Position numbers and translations under genes: made by a program. A model generated the notes under the pieces. It ran no database searches and was not told the origin of the DNA. It was given only the letters and a program-made list of their open reading frames with translations. Source: Amoebophrya sp. AT5.2 (lineage: Eukaryota; Sar; Dinophyceae; Syndiniales; Amoebophryaceae). From it: a stretch of DNA of 10,587 nucleotides. Positions 1-8,487 of the stretch are shown here, piece after piece. The stretch covers positions 1 to 10,587 of the forward strand of contig RXOD01006354.1 of the NCBI GenBank assembly GCA_005223375.1, written 5' to 3'. Position 1 is the stretch's first letter, and each line of letters opens with the position of its first letter.

Positions 1-44
1 ATGCCGCCAAAAGTGGGTTTTTCACCCCTCTAATCCACTTCCAG
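1..44 (+). other. Probable 3' end of an upstream intron of the channel gene
   Basis: The window opens just before a pyrimidine-containing stretch ending in CTTCCAG at 38-44, a good 3' splice site. Coding similarity to the channel protein seems to begin right after it. The reading frame stays open back to the window edge, so this stretch could instead be exon. I prefer intron because CAG|GTC gives a phase-0 start and the upstream residues are not distinctive. The ATG at position 1 is in another frame and is not a start. Confidence 0.45.
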
Positions 45-2063
45 GTCGACCTGGGCAACAAGTACGAGGGCGCGGGCGTGGTTTTGCCGTTCACGCGCGA
101 GGAGCAAAAGTCCCACGCGAAGACCGTTTTTGTGGGGGTGGCGTACCAGCTGACGGCCCTAGGGAAGCTGGACACAGTCGCGGAAACGGTGGACATCGGG
201 TTCGAAATGTCGATGCTGTTCAAGGTCACGGACCTGGAGGACGTGGAAACTTTGAAGGAGCTCGTGGGGGACGAGGTTAGTTTTGCGGACATCAAACTGA
301 AGAACCCGATGCCGCTGTTCAACATTCGCAGTGCGGGCGAGCCGGACGCGATCTCCGAAACCATCGCGGCGGTGCGGGAGTGCGTGGACCGCCCGATGCC
401 CCTGGCGGAGCATTTCTCTGAGGACGGGGAGCTGACAGCGTTTCGCGGCGTGAAGATGGGTAGTCGTGCAGGAGCAGGAGCAGGAGATGATGATGGAACG
501 AAGAATTTCACGAAGTCGTTCTACTGCCAGACGTACGGGAAGTACAACGCGGTTGTGAACCAGGTCATGGACCTGGAGACCTTCCCGTTCTCGCGGATGC
601 TGCTGCGGATGACGTTCGTAAACACACTCTCGACAAAAAACTACTACGCGGTGCCCTGGAACTTCATGCTGCCTTTCTACGAGATCGTTCGCGAGAAGCC
701 GCCTGCGGGTCCGGGGCAGCACGGGGAGGTGGACAGGAACGCGTTCGCGCAGCGCCGCCTGGGCAGCATGGACCCAAGGCTGTACGCGTCGAGCTCCTCG
801 AACATCAACAGCCCGAGCCACGCGTCATCTGTGGCGAGCACGATTGCGCCAAGCACGACGGCGCGCGGAAACGGGAGTCCGGGCAGCAGCCCCGCGACGA
901 GGAGCATCATGAAAAACAAAAACACGCAGCAGCTCGCGGGACTCCGCACGTCCCAAGCCGTCGTGGACGCCGCGCGCGGACAGGCCATTTCGCCCGGCGG
1001 GGCGACGACAGCGGCGTCCTCGGCGGACAACTCCCCATATTCCGCACAAGAACGTGTCGTGGGTGATAATTATACGCCGCCGCAGCCCCAGCCCCCTAGG
1101 TACCGCCTGGTGGAGATGAAGTACCGCCCTTCGGTGTTCAAAGCGCGGTCTCGGGTGACCGAGTCCTGGCTCTGCCGTGGGCACTACGGCGAGTTCTTTC
1201 CGCTGTCGTGGCTGGCGGCCATGCCGAGTGGCGCTAAATACGCAAGGTTCCACATCGTTCTGCAGATGGAGTGCGTCCCCAACTTCTACGTGTCGAACGT
1301 GCACGTGATTCTCTTCCTGCTGGTGTGTCTGGCGTTCTCGGCGTTTTTAATCCCAGTGACGGAAGTATCGGATCGCATGCAGGTGATCTTAACGCTGGTA
1401 CTCACGCTGGCGGCGTACAAGGTTAGCCTCACCGCGTGGCTGCCAAGCAAACCCTACATGACGTCGATGGACCTCTACGTCCTCTGGAGCTTCGTCCTCA
1501 CCTTCGTGCAGGGAGCCGCCATCATGGGCTGCGGGTTGATGGTACTAAATTCTTTCAACTTTGCGGCCCGGTTTATTGACTTCCTTTATACTTCTGTTTC
1601 TTCAACATTTCGTCTTGTTCCTGCTGGCACAGTCTGATCGTACAGCATGAAGTAGTACTTACAACTTTACGTAGACGAATGAGATTCGCTCGCGTTTTGA
1701 GGCTACTGACTCTGACTCGTCCACCTTAAGTAATTAATTTTAATACCATTAAAGATACGCATTCAACACGTACAGGTGAACCACTATGGGTGGGACCTTG
1801 CTTCGGTCACTTTCTACGAGGGCTGCTTTTGGGCTCTTGTGTTCGCGGGATGGGTGTTTGTGCACCTGCTGCTGTCCTGTGTAGCGTACTTTGGGAGGTT
1901 GAGCAGGTTTCTCTTCCCCAGCTGGAAGTCTGTGATGGCGAAGGACGACATGCTCCATCTGCGGGAGCGCGATTTCGTCCAGGGAGCCAACGAACGCGTG
2001 TTCACGACCAAGCGGTCGGACATCCCAACCATGGACGCGGTACGACAAAACCTGCTGCTGTGA
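45..2063 (+). CDS. Pentameric (Cys-loop) ligand-gated ion-channel-like protein, 5'-partial, two exons
   Basis: Exons are 45-1541 and 1776-2063 (stop TGA). Joined in phase 0 they give 594 residues, with the N-terminus outside the window. The second half has the transmembrane layout of the neurotransmitter-gated channel family. M1 follows a PNFYVSNV motif (about 1281-1358). M2 follows the short TEVSDR turn (about 1377-1421). The LPSKPYMTSMDLY segment (about 1440-1484) matches the family M2-M3 linker. M3 runs about 1485-1541, and M4 is in exon 2 (about 1809-1878, FWALVFAGWVFVHLLLS). The part before M1 should be the extracellular ligand-binding domain, but I see no classical Cys-loop pair with 13 residues between the cysteines. 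It is interrupted by a Ser/Gly/Thr-rich insert (about 705-1090) and a small GAGAGDDDG patch near 465-500. The expected role is an ion channel at the plasma or an internal membrane; ligand and ion selectivity cannot be read. Family call fairly sure, function inferred. Confidence 0.7.
1542..1775 (+). other. Intron of the channel gene (234 bp)
   Basis: The donor is GATG|GTACTA and the acceptor ACGTACAG|GTGAAC. Phase-0 joining places M4 in frame after M3, which the channel fold requires. The intron is A/T-rich with pyrimidine runs. The exon 1 frame reads on to a stop at 1635-1637, so retention would give a protein ending shortly after M3 without M4. Earlier AGs near 1633 and 1645 do not lead into the M4 frame as well. 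Confidence 0.75.
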
Positions 2064-2879
2064 GCTACGAGACGAAGCGAGGGGATGTGATGTAACATTC
2101 GCACTCGCAGCAGTAGCTGAAGCGATGGACAGTCATCACGGCAAGTAGAACCATATTCATTTACGGCCGGACAAAGATGGAGCCGGAAGAAAAGATAAAC
2201 AGCCTCATTCACACTTTTTTTCTCTCAAAAATCGATAAACAAAACCGTACCACGACATGCATGCAAACGCGAACACGGAAGGGTTTTAGGTTCAAACAAC
2301 TTGATCCTTGTCATGCACTACACGCATTCACGATGTTGGCATTCGCTGCGTGCCGAGCTGGCTGTAGAAACAAGAACTTCAGAGGCGGCGCTAGATAATT
2401 CTTTTTCTTCAACAGAAGTGTCCGCCGCGCACTTCTCAGCTCGAGTTGGATCATGATTTTGATGGCGGCATCGGGACAGAATGAAGCGAGTCATGACGTG
2501 TTCGATCGCGGTGACGCTAACAGCGAGCTGTCCCCAGAAAGCGCAAATCGCCAAAAAGAAAAAAGGAGTACGCTTCTGATCATGACCCGTGGATGCCTAT
2601 ACGCACCTCCGAGACGAATCTTTGTCAATTACACGTGCCGTGGAAGAACATGGACTCACTCTCACTCAGTCACGAAGATTACGTTCGCAGAGGTAGAGAA
2701 CGCCCGCGCGTGCCGCTAGCGCTATCTCTTCTGGGTTAGTCTTAGTAGCTGTACCTCTACCCGAAAAAGATATAAAAGAAAGAAAAAGAAATCGCCTTCG
2801 CCTTCGCCGCGCAAACGCGGCATGAAGCAGGGACGACTTCTTCTGAAGAAGTTAACCGCAGCACTAAACTCTTACAAAA
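2064..2879. other. Intergenic spacer between channel gene and MSH6
   Basis: This 816 bp stretch has no recognisable gene. Open frames inside it (for example 2177-2398 and 2453-2719 on +) are short, compositionally random and match no family I know. It should hold the channel gene's 3' untranslated region and the MSH6 promoter and leader. The last 120 bases change to a purine-rich tract with a TATA-like element, followed by a CGCCTTCGCCTTCGCC run near 2791-2808. I saw no tRNA or snRNA signature on either strand. Confidence 0.6.
2761..2778 (+). promoter_or_regulatory. Candidate MSH6 core promoter: CCGAAAAAGA plus TATAAAAG
   Basis: CCGAAAAAGA (2761-2770) is directly followed by TATAAAAG (2771-2778) and more purines, about 110 bp upstream of the MSH6 ATG. 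The same ten-base word precedes the ammonium transporter gene, again with a TATA-like element just downstream. The promoter role is inferred from position and repetition; A/T-rich spacer could give such words by chance. Confidence 0.35.
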
Positions 2880-5800
2880 ATGTCCTCCGCCAACAACCAA
2901 TCGGAATACCGCAAGGGCGCAGCGCCGCCCTCGCTTTTTCAGTTCATGGCGAAGCGACCAGCGGACGGCGCAGCACCAGCAGCGCAGCCTCCCCAATCGC
3001 CTGCTCTGGGCGACCCGGAGGAGCAAGCGGCGAAGCGACGGAGGACGGACGAGGCACAGGCTGCCTCCACCAAGACCGCGATGGCCAAGGTGCCGACTCC
3101 GGCGAAACCAAAGCCCACGTCACTGGGTCAACAGCAAGCTATTACTCCTGCGAAAAAGGAGAAGGAGTTTGTTGAAGAAGTAGAGATGGGAGGCGCAAAT
3201 GCATCTTCATCAGGGGATGCGGCGCAGGAGAAATTGCAGACGTCCGAAATCTGGCAGCAGGAGATGGATGTGAATCGCGACAAGGAGGAGCTCGAACGCA
3301 AGAAAGCAGAAAAAGCACGAAAAGCCTGGGTGGAAGCATCAAGAGACGGTCAGGTTGAGGACACAGCGGCAGGAAGTTCAAGTGGTCCAGCTACTGGGGC
3401 TGCTTCCAGTTCATCTTCGGGTTCGGGTGCAACGGGAGCGAATCTCGAGGCAGCCCCTGCTAAACCAAAAAAGAAGATGCACGAGCATGATCTCCCCACG
3501 AGTCTCTTCGCGGCGTCTCGGCAGCCGGGCAACAGTTTTTACAACAAGATTTGCTATTTCCACGCGACCGCGATCGAGCATCACCAGTGGCCGTGGTGGC
3601 TCGTGCCGAAACACATTTGCGACTCCAAGAAACGCCGACCCGACCACCCAGACTACGACCAAACGACGCTGTTCGTGCCGGAGTTTCAGAAGTCGGACGA
3701 GAAGGACGAGGACCTGAAGAAATGGGTGACGCCGATGATGAAGCAGTACTGGAAAATCAAAGCGAAAAACTTCGACAAAGTGTTGCTGTTCAAGGTGGGG
3801 AAGTTCTACGAGGTGTTTTTCTACGATGCGTACCTGGCACAGAACATCTGCGACTTCAAGTGGATGGGCAAAGACCCCCGCCCGCACGTGGGGTTTCCGG
3901 AACCCGCTTTGCACCCGAACGCAAAGAAACTGGTGGAAGCTGGCGTCTGCAGCGTAGTTGTGGAGCAGGTACAACTTACTCAACGACCGGGTACGAGATA
4001 GTTCACTCAATGCATCTGAATCTAAAAGGAAAGAAAACATGAACGTCACCTACCCAACCTTGAACCAGATCGAAACCGTGGAGCAGGCTCAGCGCAAGCA
4101 CGCCGAGGGCAAGAAGCAGGGCACTGTCACCGGATCGACCGTTACTGTCGACCGTGGCGCCTGCGAGGTGTTCACTCCAGGCACGCTCCTCCATGACGAC
4201 ATGCTCAAGGGGGGCCACAACGCCAACTACCTTTGCGTGCTCCGTCAGGACGGCGTCAGCGATTTGAATTTCGGTGTCTGCCTCATCGATGTTGCGACTG
4301 GCCAGTACCGGGTCGGGTACTTGTCCGAGAAGAGCGAAGACCGCAATCAGCTGCGCACGCTGCTGTCGCAGACGCAGCCCGCGGAGGTCGTGTTTTCCGC
4401 GAAGAACGTCGCGCCAAGCGTTATCAAAATGCTCAAGAACATGCCGGTGAAGCCAACGTGTATCCCCTACGAACCGGTAGGCGACAAAGTCGACACCATG
4501 GCGGCCGCCAAGGCAATCGTGGACGCGGAGAACAAGAAGCTGGGGGAGGAGAACAAACTGCCCATGGACGTGGAGGACGTCCTGCTCAACGAAGCGAGCA
4601 GTAGAACATTATTTTTTTTTGAATCTTTCAGACCACGACTGGATATCTCGATCTCAATCCCACCCCCATCGCCCCAACGTCCCCACTACGACTACAGTGA
4701 TTGCGCTCGCCGTGAGCTTCAAGTATCTGGATTTCGTGCTTCTGAAGCAGAACGTGCTCCCCGTGGCGCGGTGGGAAACCTACGACTCGTCCACCGTCTC
4801 CAAGAAGTTCATGATCCTGGATGCCACCGCGCTGGACAACCTGGAGATCCTCCGTCGCTCCGACGGGAAATACGACGGATCTCTGCTGTCCCACCTCGAC
4901 AAGACGTCGACGGCGTTCGGCTACCGCCTCCTGCGCAAGTGGCTCGTGTCGCCGTTGCTGCTCCCGAAGGACATCGCGCAGCGGCAGGACGTGGTGGACC
5001 TTCTGCTGCACAACACCAAGGCGTGCGACTTCACCCGCAAGGAGCTGAAAAAGCTGCCGGACATGGAGCGGCTCTTCACAAAACTCTGTAGCCTGGGCGC
5101 GACCCTACAGGAACGCCGCGCCGTGCTGTACCAGGACTTCATCGGGAAGCGCATCACGGAGTTTTTCGGCCTGTTGGACGCGTTCACGGCGTGCCAGAAG
5201 ATTGTGCAGACTTTGCGCAAGGATCTGCTCGCGAACGAAAAGCAGCAGGCGCGGAAGAGCGGCGGCGCGGACAGTGGGGAAGACGTCCTCCCAGGGGACG
5301 AGGACCCCACCGCGCCGGCGCTGCGTCCGGTCGCGGCGACGCTGTTCCACAAGCTGCTCACGTTCCAGAAAGACGGCGGCACCTTCCCCGACCTGCAGCA
5401 GCAGAACGACGACTTCCAGACCAACTACGTCGACGTGAACAACGACAACCCCAAGCAGATTTCGTACAAGCCGAAGACCGGGAAGTCCGCGGCCTACGAC
5501 CAGCTGGTGGTGGCGAAGGAGAAGATTGAAGGCGAGCTGGATGCCGAGTTGAAGCAGCTGCAGAGGCACTTTCCGAAGGCGGAGATGAAGTACATCCACC
5601 GGCTTCCGGCGTACCGGTACGAAATCGAGGTGGGCGAGAGCGAGCTGCCGACCAGCTTCTCGCAGAACCCACAGAAGTGCATGCAAACCAGCAGCCGCAA
5701 GGGGTTCATCCGCTTCCACACGCCGAAGATCGTGGAGGCACTGAAACGGCTCGACGAGGCGGACAACCAGCTGCGCGATGCGATGTACCCGTACGCAGCA

Positions 5801-7511
5801 AACATGTTCCTGCAGTTCCACAAGTACAAAAAGCACTACAGCGCGGCGCTGCAGTGCGTGGCGGAGGTGGACGTGTTCATCAGCATGGCGCAGGTGTCCG
5901 CGTGGTCGCCAAACGGAGAGCTAACAAGACCGGTCTTCGTCGAGGTGAAAAACGAGGAGAAGGTATTAAGATTTGGAGCTGCGTTCGCGTTGTGCTATTC
6001 TACAGAAATAAACTTGTTGTCTTTGATGCCGAGCGATACAACTACTTCTAGAGTGCCGCAACAGCAACATCGAGCGATACAACCTCTACTTCTTCTAGAG
6101 TGCCGCAACAACTGCAACAGCAAGAGCAACATCACACTTGAAGGTGTCTCTACCAAAAATGCAAAAAATGTCAGGATCTCCCCGTCCTCGATCTTCGCGA
6201 CGCACGGCACCCGGTCCAGGAGGCCCAGCAGAAGGGCTTCGTCCCCAACGACACGTGCATCCCCGGCAAGCCCAGCATCCTTCTGGTGACCGGCCCCAAT
6301 ATGGGCGGTAAGTCCACCATCCTCCGCCAGGCGGCGCTCGCCGTCATTCTCGCGCAGGTCGGCTTTCGCGTGCCCGCTTCGTCCCTCAGGCTGACTCCTG
6401 TGGACCGAATCTTCACGCGCGTCGGCGCCCAGGACTCGCTGATCGAGGGGAAGTCGACCTTCCTCATGGAGCTCGAGGAGTGCGGCACGATCTTGCGCGA
6501 GGCTTCCCGGTTCTCGCTCGCGGTCATCGACGAGCTGGGGCGGGGCACGAGCACGTTCGACGGCGCCGCGATCGCGCTCGCGGTCCTGGACCTGGAGCAT
6601 TTGGCTTACTAGTTTGGTCAGGTCGTTTTTCATTTCTCTTAGTATATAAGGACTGACTGCCGAAGATCGGGCCAATGTTGATCGGCAGTTTCTGACCGTC
6701 GTGTATACAGCTTGCGACTGCGTGCATCCTTTGGAGGCAAGTGGATGGGCGCAAGGAAGAGAGGGTAGGTAAGGCCCGGGCTCTTTATTTCTTTCAGTTT
6801 CTGGCGTGGCGACATTCGATAGCGCAGCCGGCCACCTTGTTTGTGCTGGCTATGCGGGTCACGGGTCCAACTGGTGAAGGCGATTTGTTTTGCGCTTCAA
6901 GCCTCTCGACTCTGCAACTGCTAGGGCCGCGGACCGTGGCGGTCCATTCTTTTCGTACTGGTATTTAGCTCGGTGCTGGTATTTTTCTTGTATTTGCGGG
7001 CGTCTTGTTATTTCTATCAATTTAAGACGTAGACGAAGACCCGAGGACAGCGTTAGCGCGGTGGCTCCTTGTAAACGAGCTGGGGCGGGGCACGAGCACG
7101 TTCGACGGCGCTGCGATCGCGCTCGCGGTCCTGGAGCACCTGGCGAGCGCGATCAAGTGCCGGACCCTGTTCGCAACCCACTACCACCTGCTCGGAACGC
7201 ACCAGAGCGAGGAGATCGTGCCGTTTTACATGGACGTGGACACGCAGGGGAGTGGAGGTGTGGTGTTTTTGTACAAGCTGGTGAAGGGCCTGTGCCCGGA
7301 CTCGCACGGACGCAACGTGGCGAAGCTGGCGGGCCTGCCGGACAGCGTGGTGGCAGACGCAGCGGCGAAGAGCGAAGAGTGGGGCAAGGAGCACGAATCG
7401 CAGGGACCAGAACTTCTACTGCAACAGATCGTTTCATTGGCAGAGAAGGGCGATAAGGAGGGATTGGGAAGTCTGTTCGAAAACAGAAAAGAGTGGGCGA
7501 GATGTCTGTAG
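2880..7511 (+). CDS. MSH6: DNA mismatch repair protein MSH6 (MutS homologue 6), five exons
   Basis: MSH6 pairs with MSH2 as MutSalpha, which recognises base mismatches and small loops in the nucleus and uses ATP to signal repair. Exons are 2880-3968, 4069-4600, 4698-5962, 6175 to about 6590, and about 7136-7511. The exon 4/5 join is uncertain because the sequence around it is duplicated. Joining anywhere inside the duplication gives about 1225 residues, near the usual MSH6 size. N-terminal PPSLFQFMAKR is a degenerate PCNA-binding (PIP-like) motif, followed by about 180 low-complexity residues; no PWWP domain is seen. RRPDHPDYDQTTLFVP (about 3631-3678) is the MSH6 signature. The mismatch-reading Phe-X-Glu is F309-Y310-E311 (from 3804). 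Next come the connector (exon 2), lever/clamp (exon 3), Walker A GPNMGGKST (6292-6318), Walker B VIDELGRG (6523-6546) and THYH (7176-7187). The ATG at 2880 is the first in frame with the PIP-like motif. Copy 2 of the Walker B segment reads NELGRG, so it alone would lack the catalytic Asp. Confidence 0.93.
3969..4068 (+). other. MSH6 intron 1 (100 bp, GT-AG, phase 0)
   Basis: The donor is GAGCAG|GTACAA and the acceptor TTGAACCAG|ATCGAA. Splicing gives VVVEQ-IETVEQAQRK, which aligns with the VEQTETPE segment of known MSH6 proteins. The exon 1 frame hits TAG at 3999-4001 if the intron is retained. Confidence 0.9.
4601..4697 (+). other. MSH6 intron 2 (97 bp, GT-AG, phase 1)
   Basis: The donor is GCGAGCA|GTAGAA and the acceptor ACGACTACAG|TGATTG. 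The split codon A+TG restores Met, giving NEASMIALAVSFKYL at the start of the lever domain. A T-run (from about 4611) ends in CTTTCAG at 4626-4632, a decoy acceptor 65 bp upstream. Using that one would add residues foreign to the family. Confidence 0.85.
5963..6174 (+). other. MSH6 intron 3 (212 bp, GT-AG, phase 0)
   Basis: The donor is GAGAAG|GTATTA and the acceptor AAAATGTCAG|GATCTC. Splicing joins VFVEVKNEEK to DLPVLDLRDARHPV, the strand leading into the MutS ATPase domain. The intron has no stop in the exon 3 frame, but its length is not a multiple of three, so retention shifts the frame and ends at 6287-6289. It contains an imperfect tandem duplication, listed separately. Confidence 0.88.
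6031..6133 (+). repeat. Imperfect tandem duplication inside MSH6 intron 3
   Basis: Two adjoining copies each start with GAGCGATACAAC, contain AGAGTGCCGCAACA, and end with CAACATC. The first is 6031-6071 and the second 6072-6133. The second is longer because of small insertions: CTCT before TACTTCT, TCT after it, and extra CAACAG-type units. The stretch is rich in CAA/CAG words. It looks like a local slippage or tandem duplication within the intron. Confidence 0.85.
6530..6605 (+). repeat. Duplicated Walker B exon segment, copy 1
   Basis: This 76-base stretch (end of exon 4) encodes part of DELGRGTSTFDGAAIALAVLDLEHLA. It recurs at 7075-7144. The first 61 bases differ from copy 2 at one position. 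Copy 1 then has an extra CCTGGA unit, a six-base tandem duplication that adds Asp-Leu. Its frame continues as Ala-Tyr and stops at TAG 6610-6612. Its upstream flank encodes the complete Walker B aspartate, so this copy carries the likely functional site. Confidence 0.95.
6591..7135 (+). other. MSH6 intron 4 / inserted interval with unresolved splice junctions
   Basis: The interval separates the ATPase Walker B half (exon 4) from the THYH half (exon 5). The limits given are one choice: any junction pair 546 bases apart inside the duplicated segment yields the same protein. The unique spacer proper is about 6606-7074. It is T- and G-rich with stops in all forward frames. It holds a strong-looking acceptor (TCTTTATTTCTTTCAG, 6782-6797), donor-like GTAGGT and GTAAGG words at 6765-6774, TATATAAG at 6643-6650, and a perfect six-base-pair palindrome at 6931-6945. 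I recognise no transposase, terminal inverted repeats, or snRNA. Confidence 0.6.
6931..6945. repeat. Perfect short inverted repeat GGACCG-TGG-CGGTCC
   Basis: A six-base stem with a three-base loop lies inside the MSH6 intron 4 spacer. It is too short to name as a functional element; no T-run follows it. Confidence 0.6.
7075..7144 (+). repeat. Duplicated Walker B exon segment, copy 2
   Basis: This is the second copy of 6530-6605, leading directly into exon 5. It reads NELGRGTSTFDGAAIALAVLEHLA and continues as SAIKCRTLFATHYH. It has the family's normal spacing, without the two-residue insertion of copy 1. The codon just upstream is AAC (Asn) where copy 1 has GAC (Asp), because similarity ends there. 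The frame is open back to 7026, preceded by TAA at 7023-7025. Confidence 0.95.
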
Positions 7512-8487
7512 AAGATACTTTCTTACGCGACCCGAGCACGACTGAGATCGCTGACACCACCAGACTTTTGATCTTGTCGGCTTAGAAGATTCGCAATCGG
7601 ATCACCGCTGAAGATGCTGCGTCTGTTACTGCGGCGCAATAGCAATACCACGCTTCATATGCACCAGCGATATTCGACGACGATAAATATGCACTTTATT
7701 GTTTCATCGTGGACGCAAGAACATCAAAACGGCTCGTCAAGCTCAACTTGACCCTTCCAATGAGAGCGCCATCCCCGCCGAGAGGACTACAGGAACAGGA
7801 AGCTCAAGCTGCTACAATAAAGAAGATTCCGCCGCGGCTATTGCACCAAGGGGAAGCACCACCACCACGACCATCGGATTTAAAAATGCACCCACGATGA
7901 TGTGAATCGGTAACCAGGTGCCACAGCAAGAGGCGCGAAACATGCCCCGAGTTCGGTAGTCGTAGCACGACCGTCATGCAGTCGGTCCATCGCGATGAGA
8001 AGGATGAAAACCACCGACGTCCGTAAGCGCAAACAGGCTCGGTATCTGTAGCGTGCAGCATCCGCAATAGGTGCAAACACGATAGCCCTATGCATATGAT
8101 GGACATGATGAGTAACCATGAACGTACACAACGATGCAGGGCGTTTGAGCTCTAAGGCAAGTGCCAAAATCTCTAACTTACTAGCATCAATAATCTCTAT
8201 CTCTTTCTCTACGGATCTTATTCTTAACGCGTTCCGGGCCTTTAGTGCTGTCGTATTGTGCAAACTCGACGTACTACCTAAGTAGGTTGTTCCGAAAAAG
8301 AAAAAGCAAATATATAAAAATAAATTTATACAGTATAACAAGCGGCGATCTTCTGAAACCTCGTCTGTGTGCAACTGAGACAGAGACTGACATCAAAAAA
8401 ACCACGTATACATAGGGAACGAGAGGCAAAAAATCTAACTACCACAGACAGCACGCCCACGCACCGCAACCAAAGCATCGACGCAAG
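7512..8487. other. Intergenic spacer between MSH6 and the ammonium transporter
   Basis: This 976 bp stretch has no gene I can support. The longest open frames (164 codons, minus strand, 7880-8374; 68 codons, plus strand, 7699-7905) have no recognisable domain and look random. It should contain the MSH6 3' untranslated region and the transporter promoter and leader. The last 180 bp are A/T- and purine-rich. An ATGATGA word at 8105-8111 resembles a C box, but no matching CTGA box follows, so I do not call a snoRNA. Confidence 0.6.
8292..8320 (+). promoter_or_regulatory. Candidate transporter core promoter: CCGAAAAAGA plus TATATAAAAA
   Basis: CCGAAAAAGA (8292-8301) recurs exactly from the MSH6 upstream region. 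It is followed after nine bases by TATATAAAAA (8311-8320), about 177 bp before the transporter ATG. No ATG lies between this element and the start codon, consistent with a clean 5' leader. The promoter role is inferred. Confidence 0.38.

Noticed and set aside
2177..2719. Short plus-strand open frames in the channel-MSH6 spacer
   Set aside because: At 73 and 88 codons with random composition and no family resemblance, they are treated as chance.
3960..4086. GTGGAGCAG repeated at 3960-3968 and 4078-4086 across MSH6 intron 1
   Set aside because: Both encode VEQ within a segment matching the family (VEQ-IET-VEQ). The second is normal coding sequence rather than an insertion footprint.
5105..5836. 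243-codon minus-strand frame inside MSH6 exon 3
   Set aside because: Shadow of the conserved MSH6 lever/clamp coding strand; no recognisable domain.
7699..7905. 68-codon plus-strand frame after MSH6
   Set aside because: Short and Thr/Ser-rich, with no start context or similarity to support it.
8105..8111. ATGATGA, resembling a C/D snoRNA C box
   Set aside because: No CTGA D box and no terminal stem at the expected distance.
7880..8374. 164-codon minus-strand open frame in the MSH6-transporter spacer
   Set aside because: It is the longest spacer frame, but it has no domain, crosses the A/T-rich promoter-like stretch and looks random. I cannot exclude a lineage-specific gene.
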